DNA from: Planctomycetota bacterium | GTDB lineage: Bacteria > Planctomycetota > Phycisphaerae > WQYP01 | Assembly: GCA_021828925.1 (NCBI GenBank) | Contig: JAJZCT010000259.1 | Coordinates: 1 to 5,591, forward strand | Direction of reading: 5' to 3' | DNA length: 5,591 nucleotides | Part shown: in pieces, positions 1 through 5,054 of the stretch | Numbering within the stretch: the first letter of the stretch is position 1 | Layout of the letters: every line of letters begins with the position of its first letter | Made by a program: the position numbers and the translations under genes | The notes under the pieces: generated by a model | What the model was told of the DNA's origin: nothing | Database searches by the model: none | Seen by the model: only the letters and a program-made list of their open reading frames with translations

Positions 1-13
1 AATCAGCCATGTT

Positions 14-210
14 CTGTCTCGTGTGAACGGGAGGTAGGTAATGAACGGTTCAACTTGGTGATGTGTAAGAACCACAACGGTATTGATGTCGTATGACATG
101 AAGCAGCAGTCCGCTCGACTAACGAAAGGCAAGACTTCAGTGCGCGTTGAGCGGCTGGTTACCTTGTGCGCAGGCCCGATCAATATCCGAAGAGATGCGA
201 TGTCCGCATC
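14..210 (+). ncRNA. Structured RNA-like region, possible group II intron domain I remnant
   Basis: No protein gene is visible here, but several segments can pair. Bases 14-22 (CTGTCTCGT) pair with 27-37 around a GTGA tetraloop of the GNRA type, with one bulged G. ATGTC at 86-90 pairs with GACAT at 95-99. CCGCTCGAC at 111-119 pairs with GTTGAGCGG at 146-154 (nine pairs, one G-U). GATGCG at 194-199 pairs with CGCATC at 205-210 across five bases. Dense short helices with GNRA loops are typical of group II intron domain I, and the wording of the sequence looks intron-like to me. No reverse transcriptase or domain V follows before the transporter gene at 295, so an intron would have to be a remnant or mostly outside the window. 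Alternatives are a leader or regulatory RNA for the arsenic genes, or chance pairing. The strand is assumed. Confidence 0.3.
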
Positions 211-280
211 CGGATGCCGCTAATTTTCCGTGGTGAACTGTGAAAAATAAGTTGGAAGTTCAATGTGCCGCAGTTTTAAC

Positions 281-285
281 AAGGG
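281..285 (+). promoter_or_regulatory. Ribosome binding site of the MFS transporter gene
   Basis: AAGGG ends nine bases before the ATG at 295. An in-frame TAA at 277-279 rules out any start further upstream, so this site and the ATG at 295 agree. Confidence 0.5.
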
Positions 286-294
286 CTGATCTTA

Positions 295-1557
295 ATGGCG
301 TCGGAACAACCCAAAGACCACACATGTACAGCAGGTACCGGGCCGGGTTGCGATCTAAGCTCAATAATGCTTATCGCATTCCTCGGACTGTTTTTATCCG
401 GTTACAACAATTTTATGGTCGCCATTGCCCTGATTGAAATTAAGCCGGCGTTCAAGCTCGGGCCGGTGGCCGTGGGGCTTGTATTGGCGGCTACATTTCT
501 GGGCATGTTAATTGGCGGTGCGACGCTGGGGAGGTTAGCCGATATTATGGGGCGGCGTCCAGTGATGATTTTAAATATGTGCATGATCGCGGCTTTCGCC
601 ATACTTTCCAGCTTTGCGGGCAATGCGGCGGAGTTAATTATCATGCGATTGCTGATGGGCATTGGCATTGGTGCCGGTTATCCGATCGGTTCAACCTATG
701 TAGCGGATGTCAGTCCCAGCCATGACCGTGGCGCTCGGATGACTTTGGCATTCTGTGGATGGGGCTTTGGGGCATTGGCCTGTGGCCTGGTTGGCTGGAT
801 TTTATTGTCGATGGTTTCGCCGAACCTGGGATGGCGGCTCATGCTGGCATCCGGGGCAATACCCGCGATTATTGCCCTGGTGGTCATTCGGACGCGCTGC
901 CTGCCGGAATCTCATTGCTGGAAAAGTTCGCAATCGCTGGAGCCTCTGCCCTTCAGGACCCTCTTGCGTCAGGGTTACCGCAGTACAACTCTGGCGGCAC
1001 TGCTGCCGTGGTTCCTGATGGATCTACCCGTTTATGGCATTGGGCTGCTGATCCCGACCGTGCTTCTGCAACTGCATGTCGGCGGTTCCAACGCCGTGGT
1101 TCTCAGCACCTGTGGGTTGTCTATATTTACCTTGCTGGGCTTTGCGATCGCGTACTATACCATTGACCGAATTGGGCGAAGGCAGCTTCAGATCATCGGC
1201 TTTATCGGCATGGCTGTGCTTTTTACAATTTTGGCGATCGCGGGCGCGGGTATCAACAAATTTGCGCTCCTGGCGATGTTTGCGGGTATCCAGATTTTTA
1301 TCAATGCGGGCCCCAATACCACCACATGGATTGTCGCGGCAGAAGTTTTCCCCACGCGGTTGCGTGCCTCCGGACAGGGCAGTGCTACGGCATTTTCGCG
1401 CATCGGGGCGGCATCGGGGGCTTTTTTCCTGCCGGTTATCGACGCCAAAGCCGGGTTGGGGGCGGCTTTTGCGGTAGTTGCCGTCGCCAGTGTCGTTGCG
1501 GCTATAATCACAATGATGTATTTGCCGGAAACAGCGCGCTGTGAACTTAAGCACTGA
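295..1557 (+). CDS. MFS transporter, sugar-porter-like, in arsenosugar gene cluster
   Basis: The 420-residue product is an inner-membrane secondary transporter of the major facilitator superfamily. About twelve hydrophobic helices can be traced: six between residues 24 and 198, and six between 232 and 410, separated by a short polar loop. Family signatures are visible: GRLADIMGRR (79-88, motif A between helices 2 and 3), its second-half copy DRIGRR (291-296), RLLMGIGIGAGYPIG (118-132), PTRLRASGQG (353-362) and a terminal PET (411-413). These resemble the sugar porter and metabolite:H+ symporter branches, but the substrate cannot be read from them. The ATG at 295 is supported by AAGGG at 281-285 and an in-frame stop just upstream. 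The gene lies 33 bases before arsM on the same strand, so import or export of an arsenic compound or arsenosugar precursor is plausible inference. The fold assignment is secure; the cargo is unknown. Confidence 0.9.
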   Translation: MASEQPKDHTCTAGTGPGCDLSSIMLIAFLGLFLSGYNNFMVAIALIEIKPAFKLGPVAVGLVLAATFLGMLIGGATLGRLADIMGRRPVMILNMCMIAAFAILSSFAGNAAELIIMRLLMGIGIGAGYPIGSTYVADVSPSHDRGARMTLAFCGWGFGALACGLVGWILLSMVSPNLGWRLMLASGAIPAIIALVVIRTRCLPESHCWKSSQSLEPLPFRTLLRQGYRSTTLAALLPWFLMDLPVYGIGLLIPTVLLQLHVGGSNAVVLSTCGLSIFTLLGFAIAYYTIDRIGRRQLQIIGFIGMAVLFTILAIAGAGINKFALLAMFAGIQIFINAGPNTTTWIVAAEVFPTRLRASGQGSATAFSRIGAASGAFFLPVIDAKAGLGAAFAVVAVASVVAAIITMMYLPETARCELKH

Positions 1558-1576
1558 ATGGCGTTGTGGGTCAATC

Positions 1577-1582
1577 AAGGAG
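1577..1582 (+). promoter_or_regulatory. Ribosome binding site that fixes the arsM start
   Basis: AAGGAG sits eight bases before the ATG at 1591. It favours that start over the in-frame ATG at 1558, which overlaps the end of the transporter gene region and would add eleven residues with no family resemblance. Confidence 0.7.
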
Positions 1583-1590
1583 TTCAATTT

Positions 1591-2100
1591 ATGTCCGTTA
1601 CAATGACCAGTGTTGAGCAATCGGTGCGACGCACGTATTCAGAGGCGGCACGGGAAAAACAGGAAAGTCTGTGCTGTCCTGTGTCCTATAATCCAAAATA
1701 TCTGAAGGTAATTCCGCAGGAAGTTCTGGACCGTGATTACGGTTGCGGCGATCCGTCACAATTTCTCCGTTCCGGTGAAACAGTCCTTGATTTAGGCTGC
1801 GGTGGTGGCAAAACATGCTTTATTGCAGCGCAGGTGGTGGGGCCGCAGGGGCGGGTTATCGGCGTCGATATGAATGATGAGATGCTGTCGCTGGCTTGGC
1901 GGAATAAGCCCGCCGTTGCCGAAGCCATGGGTTACGACAATATCGAATTTCGTAAAGCAATGATTCAGGATTTGCAACTTGATCTTGCCGATACCGAAGC
2001 TTTTTTTGCGCAAGAATCCTGTGACCGGGGTGGCGGAATTGCAGGCTATGCAGGCGCATCAGGAAATGCAGCGCCGGCAACACCCGCTGGTGGCGGATGA
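1591..2100 (+). CDS. ArsM N-terminal half as read in the given sequence
   Basis: Read literally, this frame gives 169 residues. It carries the SAM-binding half of the methyltransferase fold: VLDLGCGGGKTC (65-76, glycine-rich motif I) followed by the acidic loop GVDMNDEML (91-99), where D93 is the expected ribose contact. Ahead of the fold, the CCPVSY stretch (C28, C29) and YGCGDP (C52) hold the N-terminal cysteines of the arsenic site. Everything after residue 138 (glycine/alanine-rich, ending APATPAGGG) is out-of-frame translation with no family resemblance. Alone it lacks two of the three arsenic-binding cysteines and half the core fold, so activity as a separate protein is unlikely. Confidence 0.5.
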   Translation: MSVTMTSVEQSVRRTYSEAAREKQESLCCPVSYNPKYLKVIPQEVLDRDYGCGDPSQFLRSGETVLDLGCGGGKTCFIAAQVVGPQGRVIGVDMNDEMLSLAWRNKPAVAEAMGYDNIEFRKAMIQDLQLDLADTEAFFAQESCDRGGGIAGYAGASGNAAPATPAGGG

Positions 2101-2758
2101 ATCGGTGGATGTAATTGTTTCCAACTGTGTACTGAATCTGGTTCGGCCGGAGGACAAAGCTCGGTTGTTTTCGGAAATGTTCAGGGTCCTGCGGATGGGT
2201 GGGCGGGTGGCCATCAGCGATATTGTCAGTGATGAGGATGTCCCGGAAGAATTGCGGAATGATCCGCAATTATGGTCGGGGTGCATCAGCGGGACCTGGC
2301 GAGAGGATGCTTTTGTGGAGGCTTTTGAGCGGGCGGGATTCTTTGGAATCCAATTGGCCAAGCGGGATTCGGTTCCCTGGCGAACCGTCAATGGCATTGA
2401 ATTTCGCAGCGTTACCGTTGTGGCCCACAAAGGCAAACAGGGGCCATGCCTGGAACGCAATCAGGCGCTGATTTACGCCGGGCCATGGAAACAGGTGGTT
2501 GATGATGATGGGCACGTGTTTGTAAGAGCAAAGCGCATGGCGGTTTGCGACAAGACATTCCGTATCATGACGCAGTCGGATGGGCCGTATGCCAGAGATA
2601 TATTTGGTATTCAACCAAGGCAAGACATTCCCGCGGCCGACGCCCAGCCGTTTAGTTGTAAAGGCTCCGCGTTCCGCAATCCGCGGCAGACCAAAGGCCT
2701 GGATTACAACGCAACAACGGACCCATCTTCTTCTTGCACCACCGATGGTTGCTGCTGA
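1979..2758 (+). CDS. ArsM C-terminal half as read in the given sequence
   Basis: This frame is open through the T7 run; the coordinate is the first possible start, a TTG, and no ribosome binding site marks a real start. Family-like sequence begins at about 2006. It carries SNCVLNL (C179 in repaired numbering), the SVDVIV strand before it, GGRVAISDIVSDEDVP (203-218) and WSGCISG (C231), which together form the second half of the catalytic domain. Residues from about 275 on form an additional region with AGPWKQVVDDDGHVF, MAVCDKTFR and a cysteine-rich tail ending SSSCTTDGCC. The tail could bind metal or arsenic, or take part in thiol exchange, but that is inference. With no SAM motif of its own, this piece is not expected to work alone. 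Confidence 0.5.
   Translation: MILPIPKLFLRKNPVTGVAELQAMQAHQEMQRRQHPLVADESVDVIVSNCVLNLVRPEDKARLFSEMFRVLRMGGRVAISDIVSDEDVPEELRNDPQLWSGCISGTWREDAFVEAFERAGFFGIQLAKRDSVPWRTVNGIEFRSVTVVAHKGKQGPCLERNQALIYAGPWKQVVDDDGHVFVRAKRMAVCDKTFRIMTQSDGPYARDIFGIQPRQDIPAADAQPFSCKGSAFRNPRQTKGLDYNATTDPSSSCTTDGCC
2001..2007 (+). other. Frameshift site in arsM: run of seven T
   Basis: The 1591 frame reads GCT TTT TTT GCG here, while family-like sequence continues in the frame one base ahead as TTG CGC AAG AAT CCT. Six T in place of seven (or nine) restores a single frame. Homopolymer runs are common sites of sequencing error and of polymerase slippage. Confidence 0.8.
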
Positions 2759-2807
2759 TGCGTGAAATGCGGTGCAGCAGGCCCAACGGCCGCCTGTGAC
2801 CCGCTGG

Positions 2808-2813
2808 AAAGGA
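2808..2813 (+). promoter_or_regulatory. Ribosome binding site of arsS
   Basis: AAAGGA ends seven bases before the ATG at 2821 and supports that start. It lies inside the 62-base arsM-arsS gap, in which I see no terminator. Confidence 0.6.
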
Positions 2814-2820
2814 TCGTTGA

Positions 2821-3840
2821 ATGAAGTTATCCATTCTCAACACGCCTTCGGAGAATCGCTTTGATCAGCGCGTGCGCGGCGCGGGTGTCGGGGAATTTAA
2901 TGGATTAAGTATTCACACGGTGCAGGTGAACGTCGGCTTAAAATGCAATCTGGCCTGCCATCATTGCCATGTTGAATCTTCTCCCAAACGTACCGAGGAA
3001 ATGACCTGGGAAACCATGGAACTTGTGCTTAATGTTGCGAAAAAAGCTCAGGCCGCCACCATTGACATGACCGGTGGAGCACCGGAAATGAACCCGAATT
3101 TCCGGCGGTTTGTCGATTCCGCAATCGCGCAGGGATTTGCAGTGATGGTTCGCACCAATCTGACCATCATGCTGGAGGAAGGCTTTACCGATTTGCCCGA
3201 GTTTTGTGCTAAGCGTCGCGTGCATCTGGTTGCATCTCTGCCCTGTTATCTGGAAAGCAATGTCGATCGGCAGCGGGGCAAACATGTTTATCAGGACAGC
3301 GTGGAGGTTATTCAGCGCCTCAACGCGCTGGGGTACGGATCGCGTGATGATCTGGCGTTGGATTTGGTGTATAACCCCGGCGGCCCATCGCTGCCGCCGG
3401 AGCAGTCGGCATTGGAAGCTGCGTATCGTAAGGAACTTGGCAGGCATTTCAACATACGATTTACCAGGCTTTATACCATTACCAACCTGCCCATAGGCCG
3501 CTTTCAGCACGATTTACAGCGCCAGGGTTATGCGGAAAAATATCAGGATCTGCTGGAGCGGACGTTTAATTCTTCCACGCTCAATGAACTTATGTGCCGC
3601 CATCAGTTGCATGTTGGCTGGGACGGCACCATTTACGATTGTGATTTCAATTACGCCCTGAAACTGCCAGTCCACGCGGGCCATATTCGTGATTTTGATC
3701 CGGCCGCGTTCCTGGCCCGCCAAATCGTCACCGGCGCGCATTGTTTTGGCTGCACGGCGGGCGCAGGATCATCCTGCGGCGGCAGCTTGGTCGCCGGCGA
3801 CGCTCAATCCGGTCAAAACGTGCAGGGCGCGACGGGGTAA
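2821..3840 (+). CDS. arsS: Arsenosugar biosynthesis radical SAM protein ArsS
   Basis: The 339-residue cytosolic iron-sulfur enzyme belongs to the ArsS family (radical SAM domain plus DUF3641). Characterised ArsS joins the 5'-deoxyadenosyl group of SAM to dimethylarsenite, giving the dimethylarsinoyl-deoxyadenosine precursor of arsenosugars. The radical SAM motif is CNLACHHC, with C42, C46 and C49 expected to hold the catalytic [4Fe-4S] cluster. DMTGGAPEMN (82-91) is the GGE-like SAM-binding region. Other family hallmarks are SLPCYLESNVDRQRG (139-153) and DLVYNPGGPSLPP (181-193). The C-terminal cysteine region has CRHQLHVGWDGTIYDCDFNY (259-278) and HCFGCTAGAGSSCGG (307-321), with C259, C274, C308, C311 and C319 as candidate ligands for a second cluster. 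Some relatives are annotated as selenoproteins; here no in-frame TGA is present before the TAA stop. About eighteen residues follow the last cysteine and look unconserved. Position directly after arsM fits use of its dimethylated product. Confidence 0.95.
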   Translation: MKLSILNTPSENRFDQRVRGAGVGEFNGLSIHTVQVNVGLKCNLACHHCHVESSPKRTEEMTWETMELVLNVAKKAQAATIDMTGGAPEMNPNFRRFVDSAIAQGFAVMVRTNLTIMLEEGFTDLPEFCAKRRVHLVASLPCYLESNVDRQRGKHVYQDSVEVIQRLNALGYGSRDDLALDLVYNPGGPSLPPEQSALEAAYRKELGRHFNIRFTRLYTITNLPIGRFQHDLQRQGYAEKYQDLLERTFNSSTLNELMCRHQLHVGWDGTIYDCDFNYALKLPVHAGHIRDFDPAAFLARQIVTGAHCFGCTAGAGSSCGGSLVAGDAQSGQNVQGATG

Positions 3841-3957
3841 AGCGCAGGTGTTGCCGCCGCTTGGTTGCAGGGGGAAAAAATAAATCCGGTACACGGGGTT
3901 TGCCCGCACTTCCCAAAGATGTGACCTCGATGTTATAATAGCAGATATACGTCGCAC

Positions 3958-3987
3958 GGCTATTGATTGACAGGCTATTGATTGATG
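3958..3987. repeat. Tandem duplication of a 15-base unit
   Basis: GGCTATTGATTGACA (3958-3972) is followed directly by GGCTATTGATTGATG (3973-3987); the first thirteen bases are identical. Two copies only, probably a replication slippage product. A TTGACA at the junction (3967-3972) looks like a -35 box but has no well-spaced -10. Confidence 0.75.
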
Positions 3988-4018
3988 ATACTCGGTTGCG
4001 AAGGCAAGAGCAGTATAG

Positions 4019-4080
4019 GTACCGCAGGCGTCCCGTCTGCTTTTGTCGTGTTTCCGATGCAGGCAAGATGCCTGCGGTAC
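4019..4080. repeat. REP-like imperfect palindrome
   Basis: The left arm (4019-4040) begins GTACCGCAGGC, and the right arm (4059-4080) ends in its exact complement, GCCTGCGGTAC. The 22-base arms match at 18 positions and enclose an 18-base loop. Size, GC-rich arms and intergenic position fit a repetitive extragenic palindrome. Similar GTACCGCAGGC palindromes are, to my memory, dispersed in some Planctomycetota and Verrucomicrobiota genomes. Such elements may be moved by Y1-type REP transposases; none is visible here. It has no T-run after it, so it is not a standard terminator, though it could stabilise the 3' end of an arsS transcript. Confidence 0.7.
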
Positions 4081-4099
4081 AACGGATTCCATCGCCAAT

Positions 4100-4130
4100 T
4101 TGTCCCATTGAGAGGCGATCGGAGTATAAT
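4100..4130 (+). promoter_or_regulatory. Possible promoter of the Panacea gene
   Basis: A perfect TATAAT lies at 4125-4130. The best -35 candidate is TTGTCC at 4100-4105, with a long 19-base spacer. Transcription would start near 4137, ahead of every candidate start codon of the next gene. The -10 box is convincing by itself; the -35 is weak. Confidence 0.3.
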
Positions 4131-4218
4131 CATATTTACAGGGTGCTTGATCCCTGAATGCAGCTAATGATGACCTTTGATTAATAGTATCATAGGGATG
4201 GCCGACTGGATAACTACT

Positions 4219-4773
4219 ATGATTTTTCACTTTAACATTACTAAGACCATCCAGGCCAGCGTGGTGCTCCTGAAAACGGAGTCGGCCAGACGAATGAGCC
4301 GCCTGCGGCTCTTAAAACTGCTCTACATCGCCGATCGCGAATCACTGACTGATCGGGCCAGGTCGATTACCGGCGACCGGGGCATCGCGATGGATCACGG
4401 CCCGGTCCTGAGCAATACTTACAACCTCATCAAGGGTGAGGACTACCTTTCCACTGACTGGGAGAAAAATGTCAGGAATGAAGGCCGCGAAATCGTTCTG
4501 GTATCAGACCCGGGTGTTGGAGCATTGTCCCGATATGAAATTGCCAAATTGCACGACGTTGCGCAGAGGTATCAGGATCAAAATGATTGGGATGTCGCTG
4601 AAGTGACCCACACATTTGAGGAGTGGATCAAAAACAAACCGCGGAAGGGATCAAGTAAAATCATCCCCGAAGATGACATTCTCACTGCCACCGGCACGTT
4701 GCATCTGAAAGAAAAAATTACCGCCGATGCCGCCGCCGAGGCGTCCGCCGCTCGTTTGCTCGAAGCGATGTGA
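4219..4773 (+). CDS. Panacea-domain (DUF4065, SocA-like) protein, probable antitoxin
   Basis: From the ATG at 4219 the product has 184 residues and begins MIFHFN, which I take as the natural start of the domain. ATG 4198 and TTG 4177 would add unrelated residues, and no strong ribosome binding site settles the choice. Panacea features are RMSRLRLLKLLYIADRESL (25-43), the family's KLLY/ADRE helix; GDRGIAMDHGPVLSNTY (52-68), its HGPV motif; then LSRYEIAKLHDVAQRY (103-118) and THTFEEWIKNKP (130-141). Panacea domains are known as versatile antitoxin domains that neutralise many unrelated small toxins, usually from two-gene operons. SocA, a relative, is a ClpXP adaptor that delivers the toxin SocB. 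The tail after about 165 is alanine-rich and probably helical. The gene ends four bases before a small ORF, consistent with a coupled pair. Family assignment is firm; the antitoxin role is inferred from family and layout. Confidence 0.85.
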   Translation: MIFHFNITKTIQASVVLLKTESARRMSRLRLLKLLYIADRESLTDRARSITGDRGIAMDHGPVLSNTYNLIKGEDYLSTDWEKNVRNEGREIVLVSDPGVGALSRYEIAKLHDVAQRYQDQNDWDVAEVTHTFEEWIKNKPRKGSSKIIPEDDILTATGTLHLKEKITADAAAEASAARLLEAM

Positions 4774-4777
4774 CGCG

Positions 4778-4972
4778 ATGAAAGCCGGCGACACATTCCT
4801 TATACCCGATTTTGATGATCATCTGTGGGCAGTTATTTCTGACCCTTCCATCGATTCGCAAAATGTTGTAATTGTTTTGTTTGTTTCGTGGACCGAACGC
4901 TACGACCAGGCTTGCGTCTTGCGCAAGGGCCAACATCCCTTTATCAAACATGACACATGCGTCCAATCATAA
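4778..4972 (+). CDS. Small protein paired with the Panacea gene, candidate toxin
   Basis: The ATG at 4778 starts four bases after the upstream stop, and no strong ribosome binding site is visible, so translation is probably coupled to the Panacea gene. The 64-residue product opens MKAGDTFLIPDFDDHLWAVI, then SDPSIDSQNVVIVLFVSW (21-38), ERYDQACVL (40-48) and GQHPFIKHDTCV (51-62). Alternating hydrophobic segments suggest a small beta barrel. The GD-x-FLIP opening followed by a WAVISDP strand loosely recalls PemK/MazF-type SH3-like barrels, but catalytic identity cannot be claimed. I recall similar proteins next to Panacea genes continuing past the TCV motif with a helical part; here TAA comes three residues after it, so this copy may be truncated. 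No membrane helix or signal peptide is evident. The gene is probably real; its function is unknown. Confidence 0.7.
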   Translation: MKAGDTFLIPDFDDHLWAVISDPSIDSQNVVIVLFVSWTERYDQACVLRKGQHPFIKHDTCVQS

Positions 4973-5054
4973 AAGCTGGATGTAAGATATTCTCTTTCCC
5001 GGCGACTTCACTGTTGGGCACCGGACGTCGGTGTGATAATAATGAGTAATGTAG

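Larger units (their letters stand above)
1591..2758 (+). pseudogene. arsM: Arsenite methyltransferase ArsM, split by a single-base frameshift
   Basis: ArsM enzymes are cytosolic SAM-dependent methyltransferases that convert arsenite stepwise to mono- and dimethylarsenic, using conserved cysteines to hold As(III). Here the two halves lie in different frames: residues 1-138 in the frame starting at 1591, the rest one base ahead, ending with TGA at 2756-2758. Dropping one T from the T7 run at 2001-2007 joins them as ...TEAFLRKNPVTG... and gives 388 residues. In the repaired numbering the arsenic-binding cysteines are C52, C179 and C231, matching the three essential cysteines known in ArsM enzymes. 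The protein is longer than a minimal ArsM because of an insert around 125-170 and a cysteine-rich C-terminal region, as expected for ArsM paired with ArsS. It sits 62 bases before arsS. The break could be a sequencing error, a real recent mutation or a slippage site. Both halves keep sensible protein sequence, so decay, if real, is recent. Confidence 0.85.
3841..4197 (+). other. Intergenic spacer with repeats
   Basis: I find no convincing gene between arsS and the Panacea gene. Open stretches on either strand here are short and show no family features. The spacer holds a 15-base tandem duplication, a REP-like palindrome, a TATAAT box and an inverted repeat, each listed separately where supportable. 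No clear hairpin-plus-T-run terminator follows arsS. AT content rises after about 3900, as expected for noncoding DNA containing a promoter. Confidence 0.6.

Noticed and set aside
252..280. TTGGAA and TTTAAC with a 17-base spacer, resembling a promoter before the transporter gene
   Set aside because: Transcription would begin around 287, after the ribosome binding site at 281-285, so it cannot serve the start at 295.
240..437. A 65-residue open frame from a GTG, overlapping the transporter start
   Set aside because: It is in another frame, most of it lies inside the MFS gene, and it has no recognisable features.
1024..1620. A 198-residue minus-strand open frame opposite the transporter gene
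   Set aside because: It is the antisense shadow of a well-supported MFS gene, with low-complexity basic composition and no family motif.
2821..3840. Possible selenocysteine in ArsS
   Set aside because: The frame has no internal TGA, all expected cysteine positions are Cys, and the stop is TAA.
3934..3939. A TATAAT box after arsS
   Set aside because: No reasonable -35 lies at the right distance upstream, and there is no gene immediately downstream.
3728..4230. Minus-strand open frames across the spacer after arsS
   Set aside because: They translate through the palindromic repeat and the end of arsS, which explains their length, and they show no protein-family features.
5019..5033. Hairpin CACCG/CGGTG before the TVP38-like gene, considered as a terminator
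   Set aside because: The stem has only five pairs and is not followed by a T run.
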